From: Gallionellaceae bacterium
Lineage (GTDB): Bacteria > Pseudomonadota > Gammaproteobacteria > Burkholderiales > Gallionellaceae
NCBI GenBank assembly: GCA_006218055.1
Contig: VBWD01000002.1
Coordinates: 62,001 to 126,000, forward strand
DNA length: 64,000 nucleotides
Direction: 5' to 3'
The translations under genes and the position numbers were made by a program. The notes under the pieces are model-generated. The model was not told the DNA's origin, did no database searches, and was given only the letters and a program-made list of their open reading frames with translations. Shown here one piece after another: positions 51,655-62,350 of this stretch; the stretch's first letter is position 1, and every line of letters begins with the position of its first letter.

Positions 51655-52412
51655 CAGAGTTGGGGTGATAGTTCGTCCGCCAATGCTTGCGCAGCGCGGA
51701 AATCCAGTGTGCCTTCGTAAATGGCACGGCCTGTGATCGCGCCCGTGATACCTTCGGAACGCACAGCACACAGTTTGCGGACATCATCCAGATTGGTGAT
51801 GCCACCGCTGGCGATGACCGGCACATGCAAGGGACGCGCCAATTCAACTGTCGCTTCGATGTTAACCCCACTCATCATGCCGTCGCGGCCGATATCGGTG
51901 TAGATGATGGCTTCCACGCCATAGTCTTCAAAGCGCTTTGCCAAATCGGCGACATCATGGCCTGTGAGCTTGGACCAACCATCCACCGCCACTTTGCCCC
52001 CTTTGGCATCAAGGCCCACCATCACATGTCCGGGGAAAGCATCACACGCCTCATGCAGGAAACCCGGTACTTTGACCGCAGCCGTACCAATGATGACGTA
52101 AGTGACACCCAGATCGAGATAACGCTCGATGGTCTCCAGATCGCGAATGCCGCCACCCAGTTGCACCGGCACGTCAGTTCCAACCGCTTCGATGATGCTG
52201 CGTACCGCCGCTTCGTTCTTGGGTTTGCCGGCGAAGGCACCGTTCAGGTCGACCAGATGCAGGCGGCGCGCACCTTGCGCCAGCCAGTGTTTCGCCATCG
52301 CGGCGGGATCGTCAGAGAACACGGTCGCGCCCTCCATCTCACCTTGACGCAGACGTACACACTGGCCGTCTTTCAAATCGATTGCAGGGATGATCAGTGT
52401 TTTAGTATCCAT
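51654..52412 (-). CDS. hisA: Phosphoribosylformimino-5-aminoimidazole carboxamide ribotide isomerase
   Basis: [57 protein letters not shown]. Confidence 0.97.
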   Translation of the reverse strand: MDTKTLIIPAIDLKDGQCVRLRQGEMEGATVFSDDPAAMAKHWLAQGARRLHLVDLNGAFAGKPKNEAAVRSIIEAVGTDVPVQLGGGIRDLETIERYLDLGVTYVIIGTAAVKVPGFLHEACDAFPGHVMVGLDAKGGKVAVDGWSKLTGHDVADLAKRFEDYGVEAIIYTDIGRDGMMSGVNIEATVELARPLHVPVIASGGITNLDDVRKLCAVRSEGITGAITGRAIYEGTLDFRAAQALADELSPQL

Positions 52413-52422
52413 GATTTAACAG

Positions 52423-53058
52423 TCAGGCAGGATTCCAGTTAATAAAATTTTGTAGCAACTTCAATCCGGCGGCAGCGCTCTTCTCTGGGTGAAATTGCAC
52501 TGCGAACAAATTATCTTTCGCCACCGCACACACAAAAGGAGTCGGATAATCACTCGTAGCTTGCGCCAAAGCAGCATCGCTTGGCTGCACATGATAACTA
52601 TGCACGAAATAAAAACGAGCGTCTTGCTCGATGCCATTCCAAAGCGCGTGATCCGCATGGTGTACGCGGTTCCAGCCCATGTGCGGTACTTTGAGTTTCC
52701 CGCCCTGCTCATCCGTCAGTCCAGAGGCAAAGCGAACCACCTCACCCGGCAACACCCCCAATCCTGGCACATCGCCTTCCGAGCTATGTTCGAACAGCAT
52801 TTGCAAGCCGATGCAGATACCCAAGAAAGGCTTGGTGCGTGCCGCATCGAGAACTGTTTGACGCAGACCGCGCGCCTCTAGCTCGCGCATGCAGTCACGC
52901 ATCGCTCCCTGCCCGGGAAACACCACACGTTTGGCGGCGGCAATGATCTTGGCATCATCGGTCACGCACACAGAAGCATCCGGTGCCACCTTGTGCACGG
53001 CCTGATGCACCGAGCGCAAGTTACCCATGCCGTAGTCAACGATCGCTACATCAACCAT
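52423..53058 (-). CDS. hisH: Imidazole glycerol phosphate synthase subunit HisH
   Basis: VAIVDYGMGNLRSVHQAV; FLGICIGLQMLFEHSSEG; FHPEKS. Confidence 0.97.
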   Translation of the reverse strand: MVDVAIVDYGMGNLRSVHQAVHKVAPDASVCVTDDAKIIAAAKRVVFPGQGAMRDCMRELEARGLRQTVLDAARTKPFLGICIGLQMLFEHSSEGDVPGLGVLPGEVVRFASGLTDEQGGKLKVPHMGWNRVHHADHALWNGIEQDARFYFVHSYHVQPSDAALAQATSDYPTPFVCAVAKDNLFAVQFHPEKSAAAGLKLLQNFINWNPA

Positions 53059-53064
53059 GTTTAT

Positions 53065-53652
53065 TTAAAGCGTGCCCTTGGTGGATGGCATCACGCCAGA
53101 CATGCGTGGGTCTTGCTCCAACGCGACACGTAGGGCGCGACCGAAGGCCTTGAAGATGGTCTCAGCCTGATGGTGGGCATTATCGCCCGCCAAGTTATCG
53201 ATATGTAGAGTCACCAAAGCGTGATTGACGAAGCCCTGGAAGAACTCGCGAATAAGGTCCACATCGAATTCGCCAATGTTGGAACGGGTGAATTCGCAGT
53301 TGAAAACCAAGCCGGGGCGGCCGGAGATGTCGAGCACCACACGCGACAATGCCTCATCCAGAGGCACATAGGCGTGACCGTAACGGCGCAGACCTTTTTT
53401 GTCACCGACGGCCTGATTGAAAGCTTGACCCAGCGTGATGCCGATGTCTTCCACCGTGTGGTGGGCATCGATATGCAGATCACCCTTTGCCAATATTTCC
53501 AGATCGACTAAGCCATGCCGAGCTACCTGATCCAACATGTGCTCAAGGAAGTGCAAACCGGTGTCCAGCCTGACCTTGCCCGTACCATCGAGATTCAACT
53601 CGACGGCGATTTTGGTTTCCAGGGTGTTGCGTGTGACTTTTGCGCTGCGCAT
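53065..53652 (-). CDS. hisB: Imidazoleglycerol-phosphate dehydratase
   Basis: [56 protein letters not shown]. Confidence 0.97.
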   Translation of the reverse strand: MRSAKVTRNTLETKIAVELNLDGTGKVRLDTGLHFLEHMLDQVARHGLVDLEILAKGDLHIDAHHTVEDIGITLGQAFNQAVGDKKGLRRYGHAYVPLDEALSRVVLDISGRPGLVFNCEFTRSNIGEFDVDLIREFFQGFVNHALVTLHIDNLAGDNAHHQAETIFKAFGRALRVALEQDPRMSGVMPSTKGTL

Positions 53653-53660
53653 CTTTTTTC

Positions 53661-54755
53661 CTATGCGAGTTGGTTGATCGAGTTTTGCAATGCTGCAAGG
53701 AACTTAGCATCTTCCTCCGGCGAGCCCACCGTGACGCGCAGACAATCTGCCAAAGCTGGATGCCCCCCGTTTAGGTTCTTTATCAATACGCCCCGTTGTT
53801 TCAAGCCTTCGAATATCTGAGTGGCTTTTGCCACACGGAACAGGATGAAGTTAGCTTCGCTTGGAAAAGCCTTCACACCACGGATTGTACTCAAGACAGA
53901 CATCAGCCTTGTCCGTTCTTGCTTGATACTTTCCGCCTGCGCCAACAACACATCATGGTGTTGCAGTAATTTTGAAGCGACCAATTGCGGCAGGACGCCG
54001 ACATTATACGGTAAGCGCAGCTTTTCCAACTGCTCAAGCCAAGCCTTGGAGCCCGCCAGAAAACCCAAACGCAAGCCTGCCATCCCCAGCTTAGAAAAAG
54101 TGCGCATCACTAATAGATTGTCGTAGCGCGCCAAATGCGGGATGAAGCTGTCACTGGCGAAGGCATAATACGCCTCATCCACCACAACCAATCCGGGGGT
54201 TGCTTCGATGATCCGCCTGACGGCCTCCGCATCAAACAAGTTGCCCGTGGGATTGTTAGGGTAAGCAAGGAACACCAGTGCTGGCTGCTCACGCTTGATA
54301 GCGTCCAACGTCGCTTGCAGATCCAGCGAAAAATCCTGAGTCAGCGGCACGCCGACATATCTCATGCCCGTGAAGGCGGCGATCATCTTATACATCACGA
54401 AGGAAGGCTCGACGCTCAGCAACACCGCCCCAGGTTTCGCCAATGCCAACGCCAACACTTGGATGATCTCATCCGACCCATTGCCTAACAGCAAATCCAT
54501 GCCAGACGGCAGATTAGTGACCGAGCGAATGTGCAATTTCAAATCATATGCCCCAGCGTCCGGATAACGATTGATGGCTGCGTCCGCCGTCAGTTGCGCG
54601 AGCTCCTGCCGCAAACTCTGCGGCAAAAAGTAGGGGTTCTCCATCGCATCTAACTTGACGAAACCAACACTCGGCGGCACGTGATAAGCATGGAGCGCCT
54701 GTATCTCAGGACGAATCAGACTCTGCGGGGTGACAATAGTTGGAACGGAAGACAT
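53661..54755 (-). CDS. hisC: Histidinol-phosphate aminotransferase
   Basis: [52 protein letters not shown]; start at MSSVPT. Confidence 0.95.
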   Translation of the reverse strand: MSSVPTIVTPQSLIRPEIQALHAYHVPPSVGFVKLDAMENPYFLPQSLRQELAQLTADAAINRYPDAGAYDLKLHIRSVTNLPSGMDLLLGNGSDEIIQVLALALAKPGAVLLSVEPSFVMYKMIAAFTGMRYVGVPLTQDFSLDLQATLDAIKREQPALVFLAYPNNPTGNLFDAEAVRRIIEATPGLVVVDEAYYAFASDSFIPHLARYDNLLVMRTFSKLGMAGLRLGFLAGSKAWLEQLEKLRLPYNVGVLPQLVASKLLQHHDVLLAQAESIKQERTRLMSVLSTIRGVKAFPSEANFILFRVAKATQIFEGLKQRGVLIKNLNGGHPALADCLRVTVGSPEEDAKFLAALQNSINQLA

Positions 54756-54853
54756 GGCTAGGGGGTGTTTCAATGATGTCGGGCATTCTACCGTAATCTG
54801 GCGAATAAGCAGAAACGCCGCTTATAATCCCCGCATCGTAAAAAGGCCTAGCC

Positions 54854-56374
54854 ATGACTGCCAAGAGACTCCGCGTACTACTGGTCGAGACTTCCGACAC
54901 GGACGCACAAGAAACGTTAGCCAAACTAAGTTCTTCCGGATACACCCTTGATCATCATCGGGTGGCGAGCGCGAGCGCCATGCAGTCTGCTCTTTCCGAT
55001 GCCACCTTCGATGTCGTCCTATGTAGTGACGACCCAGACGGATTCGGCGGATTGGAAGCGTTTAGACTCCTGCAACAACTCGAGCTAGACATCCCGTTCC
55101 TGCTTCTGGCACGCGACCTGAGGGAAGAGACCATCATCCGCACCATGCAGGATGGGGCTGACGACTACATCCTCAAAGGCAGTTTGAATCGCCTCATTCC
55201 TTCAATCGAACACAATCTGCGCGAAGCGCGTATCCGTGCCGAGCATCGCGTCGCCCAACTGGAATTGATCGAGAACCAGACGCGGATGCATGCCTTCATC
55301 GCCGACTTACCCGGCATGGCTTACCAGATCCTGTTACACAAAGATGGGCGAGTGAGCTTCCCCTACGTGAGCGAAGGTTGCCAAGCTTTGCTAGGACTGG
55401 AGCCACAGGAACTCATCGCCGACACACAACTGTTCGAGGCCATGCTGCATCCAGATGATCGCGCCGGCCATCAGCAGAGTATGCACACCTCGGCACAAAA
55501 TCTGACCTTCTGGAATTGGGAAGGTCGCATACTCACCATGCCGAATAATGAGATCAAATGGGTCAATCTGCGCTGCAGCCCACGCCAGACCTTCGAAGGG
55601 GTCCAGTGGGAAGGCATCATGCTCAATATCACCCAGAGCAAGACGGCAGAAGCGGAACTGAACCGTTCACAAGAACAGCTGCGTGAACTCTCATCCCACA
55701 TCCAGGATGTGCGCGAACAAGAACGCATCGCCATCGCGCGTGAGGTGCATGACGACCTAGGTAGCCTACTTACCGCCACCAAGCTCGATATCGCTTGGCT
55801 CATCGGACGACTGAAAGAGCAGCCCGAACTGGCAGCAAAAGCAAAAATGATCGAGGAGTTGGTGGATAAATGCGTGCGTTCCGCCAGCACCATCTCACGC
55901 AATCTGCGTCCTAGCGCCCTAGACACCTTCGGCCTTGTCGCCGCCATTGAGAACGAAGCATACGAATTCGCACAACGTACTGGCGTCACCTGCACCTTTG
56001 ACAATATGGATGAAGGCATCACTGTCTCGCCCCACATCGCCATCACCCTCTTCCGCATTTTCCAAGAGGCGCTGGCCAATATCACCAAACATGCTGCTGC
56101 CAGCAAAGTCTCCATCTCGGTCATCAATAAGGCCGAATGTGTGGATCTAGTGGTACATGACAATGGGCGTGGAATACGCGATGCAGATCGCGCCAAACCT
56201 CGCTCTTTCGGTTTGCGTGGCATCTTCGAGCGAGTCGCCCATTTTGGCGGAGACGTCAAACTGGAAAGTGCGCCCGGTAAGGGTACAACCCTTTCGGTAT
56301 GCATCCCGCATCAATCAACCAGCAATACTGCGCCATCTTTATCACCCGAATCGCAGCAAGCCCTTTTCGAATGA
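54854..56374 (+). CDS. Receiver-PAS-HisKA_3 sensor histidine kinase
   Basis: N-terminal REC; PAS; ERIAIAREVHDDLGSLLTATKLDIAWL (NarX/DesK-type H box); HATPase_c. Confidence 0.93.
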   Translation: MTAKRLRVLLVETSDTDAQETLAKLSSSGYTLDHHRVASASAMQSALSDATFDVVLCSDDPDGFGGLEAFRLLQQLELDIPFLLLARDLREETIIRTMQDGADDYILKGSLNRLIPSIEHNLREARIRAEHRVAQLELIENQTRMHAFIADLPGMAYQILLHKDGRVSFPYVSEGCQALLGLEPQELIADTQLFEAMLHPDDRAGHQQSMHTSAQNLTFWNWEGRILTMPNNEIKWVNLRCSPRQTFEGVQWEGIMLNITQSKTAEAELNRSQEQLRELSSHIQDVREQERIAIAREVHDDLGSLLTATKLDIAWLIGRLKEQPELAAKAKMIEELVDKCVRSASTISRNLRPSALDTFGLVAAIENEAYEFAQRTGVTCTFDNMDEGITVSPHIAITLFRIFQEALANITKHAAASKVSISVINKAECVDLVVHDNGRGIRDADRAKPRSFGLRGIFERVAHFGGDVKLESAPGKGTTLSVCIPHQSTSNTAPSLSPESQQALFE

Positions 56375-56393
56375 ATCCAACTAGGGATACCGA

Positions 56394-57026
56394 ATGATCA
56401 AAGTACTCATCGCTGACGACCACGCTTTGATCCGCAAGGGATTGAAACAACTGCTAGATGACACCGAAGAGTTGCGCGTAACAGGTGAGGCGGAAAGCGG
56501 GAACGAAGCCATTAAGATGGTGCAAACAGGGGCATTCGATGTGGTCCTGTTGGATATCAGCATGCCCGATAAACATGGGATTGATGTGCTCAAGCAGATC
56601 AAAGATTGCCAACCGCAGCTGCCTGTATTGATGCTGAGCATGCACCCCGAAGAACAATATGCACTGCGCTCCATGAAAGCAGGAGCGGCTGGATATCTCA
56701 ACAAACAAAGTGCACCAGCACAATTGGTGACGGCGATACGTCAAGTCGCCAAAGGCAAGAAATACATCAGCAGCGAACTGGCCGAACAATTGGCCGAAGG
56801 ATTGTCACGGGGTTACCAGGAGCTACTTCACCAGACACTCTCCAACCGTGAATATCAGACCTTGTGCTTGATGGCTCAGGGGAAAAAATTGAGTGACATG
56901 GCCGAAATCATGTCACTCAGCCCCAAGACCATCAGCGTTTACCGCTCCCGCTTGCTTGAGAAGATGAAACTCAAGACCAACGCCGAAGCTATCCACTACG
57001 CGATCAACAACCACCTGATTGAATAG
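56394..57026 (+). CDS. LuxR/NarL-family response regulator
   Basis: VLIADDHALIRKGLKQLLD; NREYQTLCLMAQGKKLSDMAEIMSLSPKTISVYRSRLLEKM. Confidence 0.96.
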   Translation: MIKVLIADDHALIRKGLKQLLDDTEELRVTGEAESGNEAIKMVQTGAFDVVLLDISMPDKHGIDVLKQIKDCQPQLPVLMLSMHPEEQYALRSMKAGAAGYLNKQSAPAQLVTAIRQVAKGKKYISSELAEQLAEGLSRGYQELLHQTLSNREYQTLCLMAQGKKLSDMAEIMSLSPKTISVYRSRLLEKMKLKTNAEAIHYAINNHLIE

Positions 57027-57272
57027 CGCCCCTAAAGGTCGCTTCTAACAATTCAAAGTTCTCAGCAAGACAAAGCGTGAACGGAAAATCGCGACGCGGT
57101 ATCTGTTTGATATGTAAGGAGTGATTTTTTGTGAGCAACTCCGTATTGCGACGAAATTTGGATTATTAGAGGTGCCCTTAAAGTAGCGGCGATTTCTGCC
57201 GCTATTCAAGGCTTAAGGGTTGCAACTGAAACACATAATGCGTGACATGCCCATTGCCCCAAGAGCCTACCC

Positions 57273-58892
57273 ATGAGCCATCAACATACGTCGTCGGATA
57301 CTGCACGCGAGACACTAAAGCTACTTGCCTCCCGCAAATTAGCGCCTACACCGGACAACTATGCGCAGGTCTATCGCGAATTGAGCGGCGAGACCTCTCC
57401 CCCTACAGGTTCGAATGACACCCAATTGATGCTCAATTGGTCTGATTTGATCCGCGACCTATTGAAACAACTGGAGACACCCCATAAGGGCATCACCATC
57501 AGCCGCAAGAAAGAAGGGGTGGATACAGTTTTAAGCCGCTTCGGGGCAAAGCCAGACGCGTTATTCGAAAAGATGCAGAGTTTGGTGCGTTCATGGGGAA
57601 GCGCCACATCCGCAGTCAGCGAATTCGCACCCGCTGCAATGCCAGACATTACCACTGCACAAACGAACATCACCCCACCTTCCGCATCCACTGGTGGCAA
57701 TGAACTGCTCAACCAACTGCGCGAATTATTGGCGCAATCTTTGGAAAACACCCAACCGTCCCATCCAGAGCTAGGCGACGAGATCAAAAGACTGGTCGCC
57801 GTCGTACGCGCCACCAACGACCCCAGCCGCATCAGCGAGCTTGCCAAGCAGTTGCGCCAATTCTGGCTAAAGCTCGAATTGCGCGGCGGTGACAAAGTCA
57901 AGATACAAGAAGGGCTATTGCGCTTGCTACGCTTGCTGGTGGAGAACGTTAGCGAACTGGTCGCTGACGATGAATGGATACATGGCCAGATCACAGTCTT
58001 GCAAGAGATCATCGCGCAGCCGATGGATAAGCATGCCATCGCCGATGCCGAGCGCAATCTGCGTGATGCCATCATCAAACAAAGCTCCCTCAAGCAAAGC
58101 CTCACCGATGCCAAGACTACATTGAAGAGTCTGATGACCAATTTTATCGACCGTCTGGGCAACCTCACCGAAAGCACTGGCGAATATCACCAGAAGATCG
58201 AGGGATATAGCCAAAAGATCAGCAAAACCAACAATCTGACCGATCTTAGCCATCTGCTGGACGACATCATGCAAGATACCCGCGTCATCCAAGCCAGTGC
58301 ATTGCGTTCACATGAAGAGCTGTTGATCACCAAGAAGCAGGCAGATGAAGCGGAAAACCGTATCAAAGAGTTGGAACACGAACTCATGCAGGTCAGCGAA
58401 CTGGTGCGCGAAGACCAACTCACCGGCGCTCTGAACCGACGCGGACTCGATGAAGCGGTGGATGTCGAACTCAAACGCGCAGAACGCAACAAGAGCGCTT
58501 TCAGTGTAGCCCTCATTGACATCGACAACTTCAAGAAACTGAACGACACCCTCGGTCATCAAGCAGGGGACCGCGCACTCACTCATCTGACCCAAGTCAT
58601 CAAAGAGACCTTACGTCCCACCGATGCAGTCGGACGTTACGGCGGCGAAGAATTCCTCATCCTGCTCCCAGGCACCAACTTGGAGGCCGCAGTAGAGACC
58701 ATCCAACGCCTGCAACGCGACCTGACCAAGAAATTCTTCCTGCACAACAACGACAAGATACTGGTGACATTCAGCGCGGGTGTCGCCCTACGAGCAGAGG
58801 GTGAGGACCAAGAAGACCTGATCGGACGTGCCGACAAAGCCATGTATCACGCCAAACAGACCGGCAAGAACCGTGTCGTTGCGGCTAACTGA
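57273..58892 (+). CDS. Diguanylate cyclase
   Basis: GRYGGEEFLILLPGTNLE with I-site RPTD 5 residues upstream; alpha-helical N-terminal region. Confidence 0.93.
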   Translation: MSHQHTSSDTARETLKLLASRKLAPTPDNYAQVYRELSGETSPPTGSNDTQLMLNWSDLIRDLLKQLETPHKGITISRKKEGVDTVLSRFGAKPDALFEKMQSLVRSWGSATSAVSEFAPAAMPDITTAQTNITPPSASTGGNELLNQLRELLAQSLENTQPSHPELGDEIKRLVAVVRATNDPSRISELAKQLRQFWLKLELRGGDKVKIQEGLLRLLRLLVENVSELVADDEWIHGQITVLQEIIAQPMDKHAIADAERNLRDAIIKQSSLKQSLTDAKTTLKSLMTNFIDRLGNLTESTGEYHQKIEGYSQKISKTNNLTDLSHLLDDIMQDTRVIQASALRSHEELLITKKQADEAENRIKELEHELMQVSELVREDQLTGALNRRGLDEAVDVELKRAERNKSAFSVALIDIDNFKKLNDTLGHQAGDRALTHLTQVIKETLRPTDAVGRYGGEEFLILLPGTNLEAAVETIQRLQRDLTKKFFLHNNDKILVTFSAGVALRAEGEDQEDLIGRADKAMYHAKQTGKNRVVAAN

Positions 58893-58914
58893 TGGAATCC
58901 ATGAAAATTTACCC

Positions 58915-58941
58915 TAAAGTTTTGCCCAGACACTCCGATAA
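58915..58941 (+). promoter_or_regulatory. Sigma-28 (FliA) promoter of the flagellin gene
   Basis: TAAAGTTT-N11-TCCGATAA, close to TAAAGTTT-N11-GCCGATAA. Confidence 0.85.
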
Positions 58942-59035
58942 CAGGTTCAACGGCGGTTGCTAAGCATCACAAAACAGCAAACCAAAGTGAGCGACCAAAA
59001 GGTCGTAGCGGTGAACCAAGTTAAGGAGAATTAAA

Positions 59036-59698
59036 ATGGCACAAGTCATCAACACAAACGTAGCAGCCCTCTTCGCTGGTGCAGCATTGAACAAATCAGC
59101 GATTGCTCTGCAAACAGCCCAACAACGTCTATCTTCTGGCCTGCGTATCAACAGCGCCAAAGACGACATCACAGGCTTGGGCATCGCAACGGGTTATGAC
59201 ACTCAGATCCGCGCCGCTAATGTAAACATCCGCATCCAAAACGATGCGATCTCCACAGCGCAGACCAAAGATGGCTACATGGGCATCATCACTGAGAACT
59301 TGCAACGTATGTCTGAGATTTACGTTCAGGTTTCTGGTGGCAACGCCGAAACAACTGCGCTAGTAGCTGAAAATACTCGTTTGGCAGGTGCCACATTCGC
59401 CAACATCACCCTATCCGCCACAGGCAGCGGAACGGCAGCAGCAGCAACTGCTGACCTTGCTACTGTTGCAACAGCACGTGCAACACAGGGTGCTGCAATG
59501 GCGACCGCAGCCTCTCAAGTGGCTTCCCTGCAGATCGGTTCCGTTAACCTGTCCGCTGCTTATAGCCGCATCATGGATACAGACTATGCATCGGAGACCA
59601 CTGCGATGACCCGCAACAACATCTTGCAACAAGCGGGTACGGCGGTGTTGGCTCAAGCGAACCAAACACCAAATACGGTTCTGACTCTGTTGCGTTAA
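59036..59698 (+). CDS. fliC: Flagellin, short (220 aa)
   Basis: MAQVINTNVAALFAGAALNKS...QQRLSSGLRINSAKDDITGLGIA...NILQQAGTAVLAQANQTPNTVLTLLR. Confidence 0.93.
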   Translation: MAQVINTNVAALFAGAALNKSAIALQTAQQRLSSGLRINSAKDDITGLGIATGYDTQIRAANVNIRIQNDAISTAQTKDGYMGIITENLQRMSEIYVQVSGGNAETTALVAENTRLAGATFANITLSATGSGTAAAATADLATVATARATQGAAMATAASQVASLQIGSVNLSAAYSRIMDTDYASETTAMTRNNILQQAGTAVLAQANQTPNTVLTLLR

Positions 59699-59763
59699 GT
59701 GATATGGATTGACTAGGCCCCAACTGGGAAACCAGTTGGGCACTTAGATAAAGGAGAAGCAAA

Positions 59764-60132
59764 ATGCTCATCCAAAATGTAAATAGTGCGCTGCCTACTC
59801 CGCAGCCTGTAAGGCTCCCTAGCGATGGGGCGCCGAAAGTCGTTGAGGCTGTTGAGGCTGTTGAGGCTACCGTTCAAGCGCTCCCTCAACAACCATCTGC
59901 TCAACAGCTCAAAAATGCTGTAAGTCACATCAATCAAGCGTTGCAAAAGGCAAATATGAGCATGGAGTTGAGTGTGGATTCAAGCACTAAGAAGCCAGTT
60001 GTGAAGATGATGGATGCTGAAACGGGAGAGTTGATTCGGCAATTTCCCTCAGAAGAAGTATTGGCGATCGCAAGTTCGATAGACCAATTTCTAGAATTTC
60101 AGCAAGGGATGTTGTTGAAGACGAAAGCCTAG
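59764..60132 (+). CDS. flaG: FlaG family protein
   Basis: LELSVDSSTKKPVVKMMDAETGELIRQFPSEEVLAIA-type motif; between flagellin and fliD. Confidence 0.92.
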   Translation: MLIQNVNSALPTPQPVRLPSDGAPKVVEAVEAVEATVQALPQQPSAQQLKNAVSHINQALQKANMSMELSVDSSTKKPVVKMMDAETGELIRQFPSEEVLAIASSIDQFLEFQQGMLLKTKA

Positions 60133-60147
60133 ATCAGGAGGCGGACC

Positions 60148-61539
60148 ATGGCAGCCACATCATCAGTAGCATCTTCGAGCGCGGGCACACTGGATGTAGC
60201 CTCGCTCGTCTCTCAATTGATGACCGTTGAGCGTCAACCCATCGACAAACTCAACACCAAGATCGAGAGCTACCAGACCAAGATATCTTCGTTCGGGACG
60301 ATCAAGGGCTTAGTATCGGGTTTTCAAACCGCACTGCAAAGTTTGAGCACTAGCTTGCAGGCCTACAGTGCGACGCCTACAGATACCAGCATCCTTTCTG
60401 CCTCCGCCACCAGCACGGCAGCAGCAGGCACCTATTCACTGAGCGTCACCACCTTAGCTCAAGCACACAAGTTAGCGGCTGCGGGACAAGTAAGTGATAC
60501 CAGCGCAATCGCAACAGGTGCTTCGACCGCCACTTTCACAGTAGGCACCACCAGCACCGACATCACGATCGCGGCAGGTGCTACGTTGCAAGATATTCGC
60601 GCAGCGATCAACGCAGCCAACATCGGCGTGACTGCGACCATCGTCAACGACGGCAGTGGATCACCCTATCGGCTTGCTCTCTCTTCCGACAACTCTGGAA
60701 CGAGCAATGCCATCAGCAGTATCACCGTCCAAGCGGGCGGAGATGCAGCGGTTAATAATCTGCTGGCCTACAATCCGACCACGAACGCACCCGCACCAGC
60801 TCCGCTCGTGCCCATGGTGCAAACGGTTGCCGCACAAAATGCCGACTTCACGGTGAACGGAATTCAAGTCATCAAATCTTCAAATACAGTGACTGACGCC
60901 ATTCAAGGCGTGACGCTGAATTTGAGCAAGAGTGGCGTTACAAACTTGAAGGTGGCGCGCGATACGGGCGCGATAAGCACCGCAGCAGCCAGCATCGTGG
61001 ATACCTACAACGCCATGGCCAATCAACTCAAGAGCCGCTCGGCCTATGGTAGCGCTACCAAAGCGACACCCGAACTGGCTGGCGATGGAACGGTGCGCAT
61101 GATGTTGGATCAATTGCGCGGCATCTTGGGGACGCCAGCCACACCCGCAAGCGGTGGCTCATTGACCTCGCTATCGCAAGTCGGCATCAACATCCAGTCA
61201 AACGGTTCTCTAAAGCTGGATAGCAGCAAACTGAACAGCGCGATGGCGACCAACTTCAGTGATGTGACCAATCTGTTTTCTTCCGCGACAGGCTTCGTCA
61301 CACGCCTAAGCACTTGGACTGATTCTGTCGTGCAAACGGGCGGCTTGATTGATGTTCGCACGCAAAACATCAGCAACTCCATCAAGGGCTACAACGAACA
61401 AGTTATTCAACTGGAAAGCAAGATGACGGTGATCCAAAAACGCTACACCACTCAGTACAGCAACCTTAATCTGATGCTCAATAAGATGAACAGTACCAGC
61501 GCTTATCTGACACAACAATTCAACAAGACTGGAGCGTGA
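60148..61539 (+). CDS. fliD: Flagellar filament capping protein FliD
   Basis: LDVASLVSQLMTVERQPIDKLNTKIESYQTKISSFGTIKG; C-terminal ESKMTVIQKRYTTQYSNLNLMLNKMNSTSAYLTQQF. Confidence 0.95.
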   Translation: MAATSSVASSSAGTLDVASLVSQLMTVERQPIDKLNTKIESYQTKISSFGTIKGLVSGFQTALQSLSTSLQAYSATPTDTSILSASATSTAAAGTYSLSVTTLAQAHKLAAAGQVSDTSAIATGASTATFTVGTTSTDITIAAGATLQDIRAAINAANIGVTATIVNDGSGSPYRLALSSDNSGTSNAISSITVQAGGDAAVNNLLAYNPTTNAPAPAPLVPMVQTVAAQNADFTVNGIQVIKSSNTVTDAIQGVTLNLSKSGVTNLKVARDTGAISTAAASIVDTYNAMANQLKSRSAYGSATKATPELAGDGTVRMMLDQLRGILGTPATPASGGSLTSLSQVGINIQSNGSLKLDSSKLNSAMATNFSDVTNLFSSATGFVTRLSTWTDSVVQTGGLIDVRTQNISNSIKGYNEQVIQLESKMTVIQKRYTTQYSNLNLMLNKMNSTSAYLTQQFNKTGA

Positions 61540-62006
61540 TCATGAATGCACATACTGCAACGAATGCCTATACCAAGATCGGCGTTGAATCAGGAGTGAT
61601 CGGCGCCGACCCGCACAAGCTCATCGCCATGTTGTTTCAGGGGGCGTTGTTAGCAATTGCGAATGCGAAGAACGCGATGTTGCGCAAAGACATCCCCACC
61701 AAAGGAGCCGCCATTTCAAAAGCCATGCTCATCATCGACGAGGGCTTAAAGGCAAGCTTGGACAAGAAAGTGGGCGGAGAACTTGCGCATAGCCTAGATC
61801 AGTTGTACGACTACATGTTGTCGAAACTATTGACTGCTAATCTGAACAACGATGCTGAGATTCTCGATGAAGTCTCGCGTTTACTCGGCGAATTGAAAGG
61901 GGCTTGGGACGCTATTCGTCAAACTGCTTTGACCAATGCGCCTGTACAGTCTCAACAGATCGCAAGTCCAAATAAACAGCCAGCTTTGGTTTACGGAAGG
62001 ATGTAA
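61536..62006 (+). CDS. fliS: Flagellar export chaperone FliS
   Basis: AYTKIGVESGVIGADPHKLIAMLFQGALLAIANAKNAM. Confidence 0.95.
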   Translation: MIMNAHTATNAYTKIGVESGVIGADPHKLIAMLFQGALLAIANAKNAMLRKDIPTKGAAISKAMLIIDEGLKASLDKKVGGELAHSLDQLYDYMLSKLLTANLNNDAEILDEVSRLLGELKGAWDAIRQTALTNAPVQSQQIASPNKQPALVYGRM

Positions 62007-62330
62007 GTGATGAACATGATCATTGAGGACTATCAACGTCTATCCAAAATCACAGAGCAGATGCGCAACGCCGCTGCCACGGGAGAATGGGATAACTTGA
62101 TCGAGCTAGAGAAACGTTGCTCGCTTGAAGTCGAAGCCATCAAACCACACGATGGCGTGCCGACCGAAGAATCCGAACGCAAGCAGAAAGCCGCTCTCAT
62201 CCTCAAGATGTTGGCCGATGACAAGGCGATACGTTCTTACACCGAACCTTGGATGCGCCAACTGGAACGCATCATGCAAAGTGCGCGTAGTGAACAACGC
62301 GTGCAACAAGCCTATCTCGCTCAGGGATGA
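62007..62330 (+). CDS. fliT: Flagellar protein FliT
   Basis: Small helical protein immediately after fliS; EDYQRLSKITEQMRNAAATGEWDNLIELEKRC. Confidence 0.82.
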   Translation: MMNMIIEDYQRLSKITEQMRNAAATGEWDNLIELEKRCSLEVEAIKPHDGVPTEESERKQKAALILKMLADDKAIRSYTEPWMRQLERIMQSARSEQRVQQAYLAQG

Positions 62331-62350
62331 GCGTTGCGAAGCGATGAGCC

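Noticed and set aside
59717-59740. CCCAACTGG/CCAGTTGGG hairpin between flagellin and flaG
   Set aside because: Ordinary attenuator/processing hairpin after a highly expressed gene.
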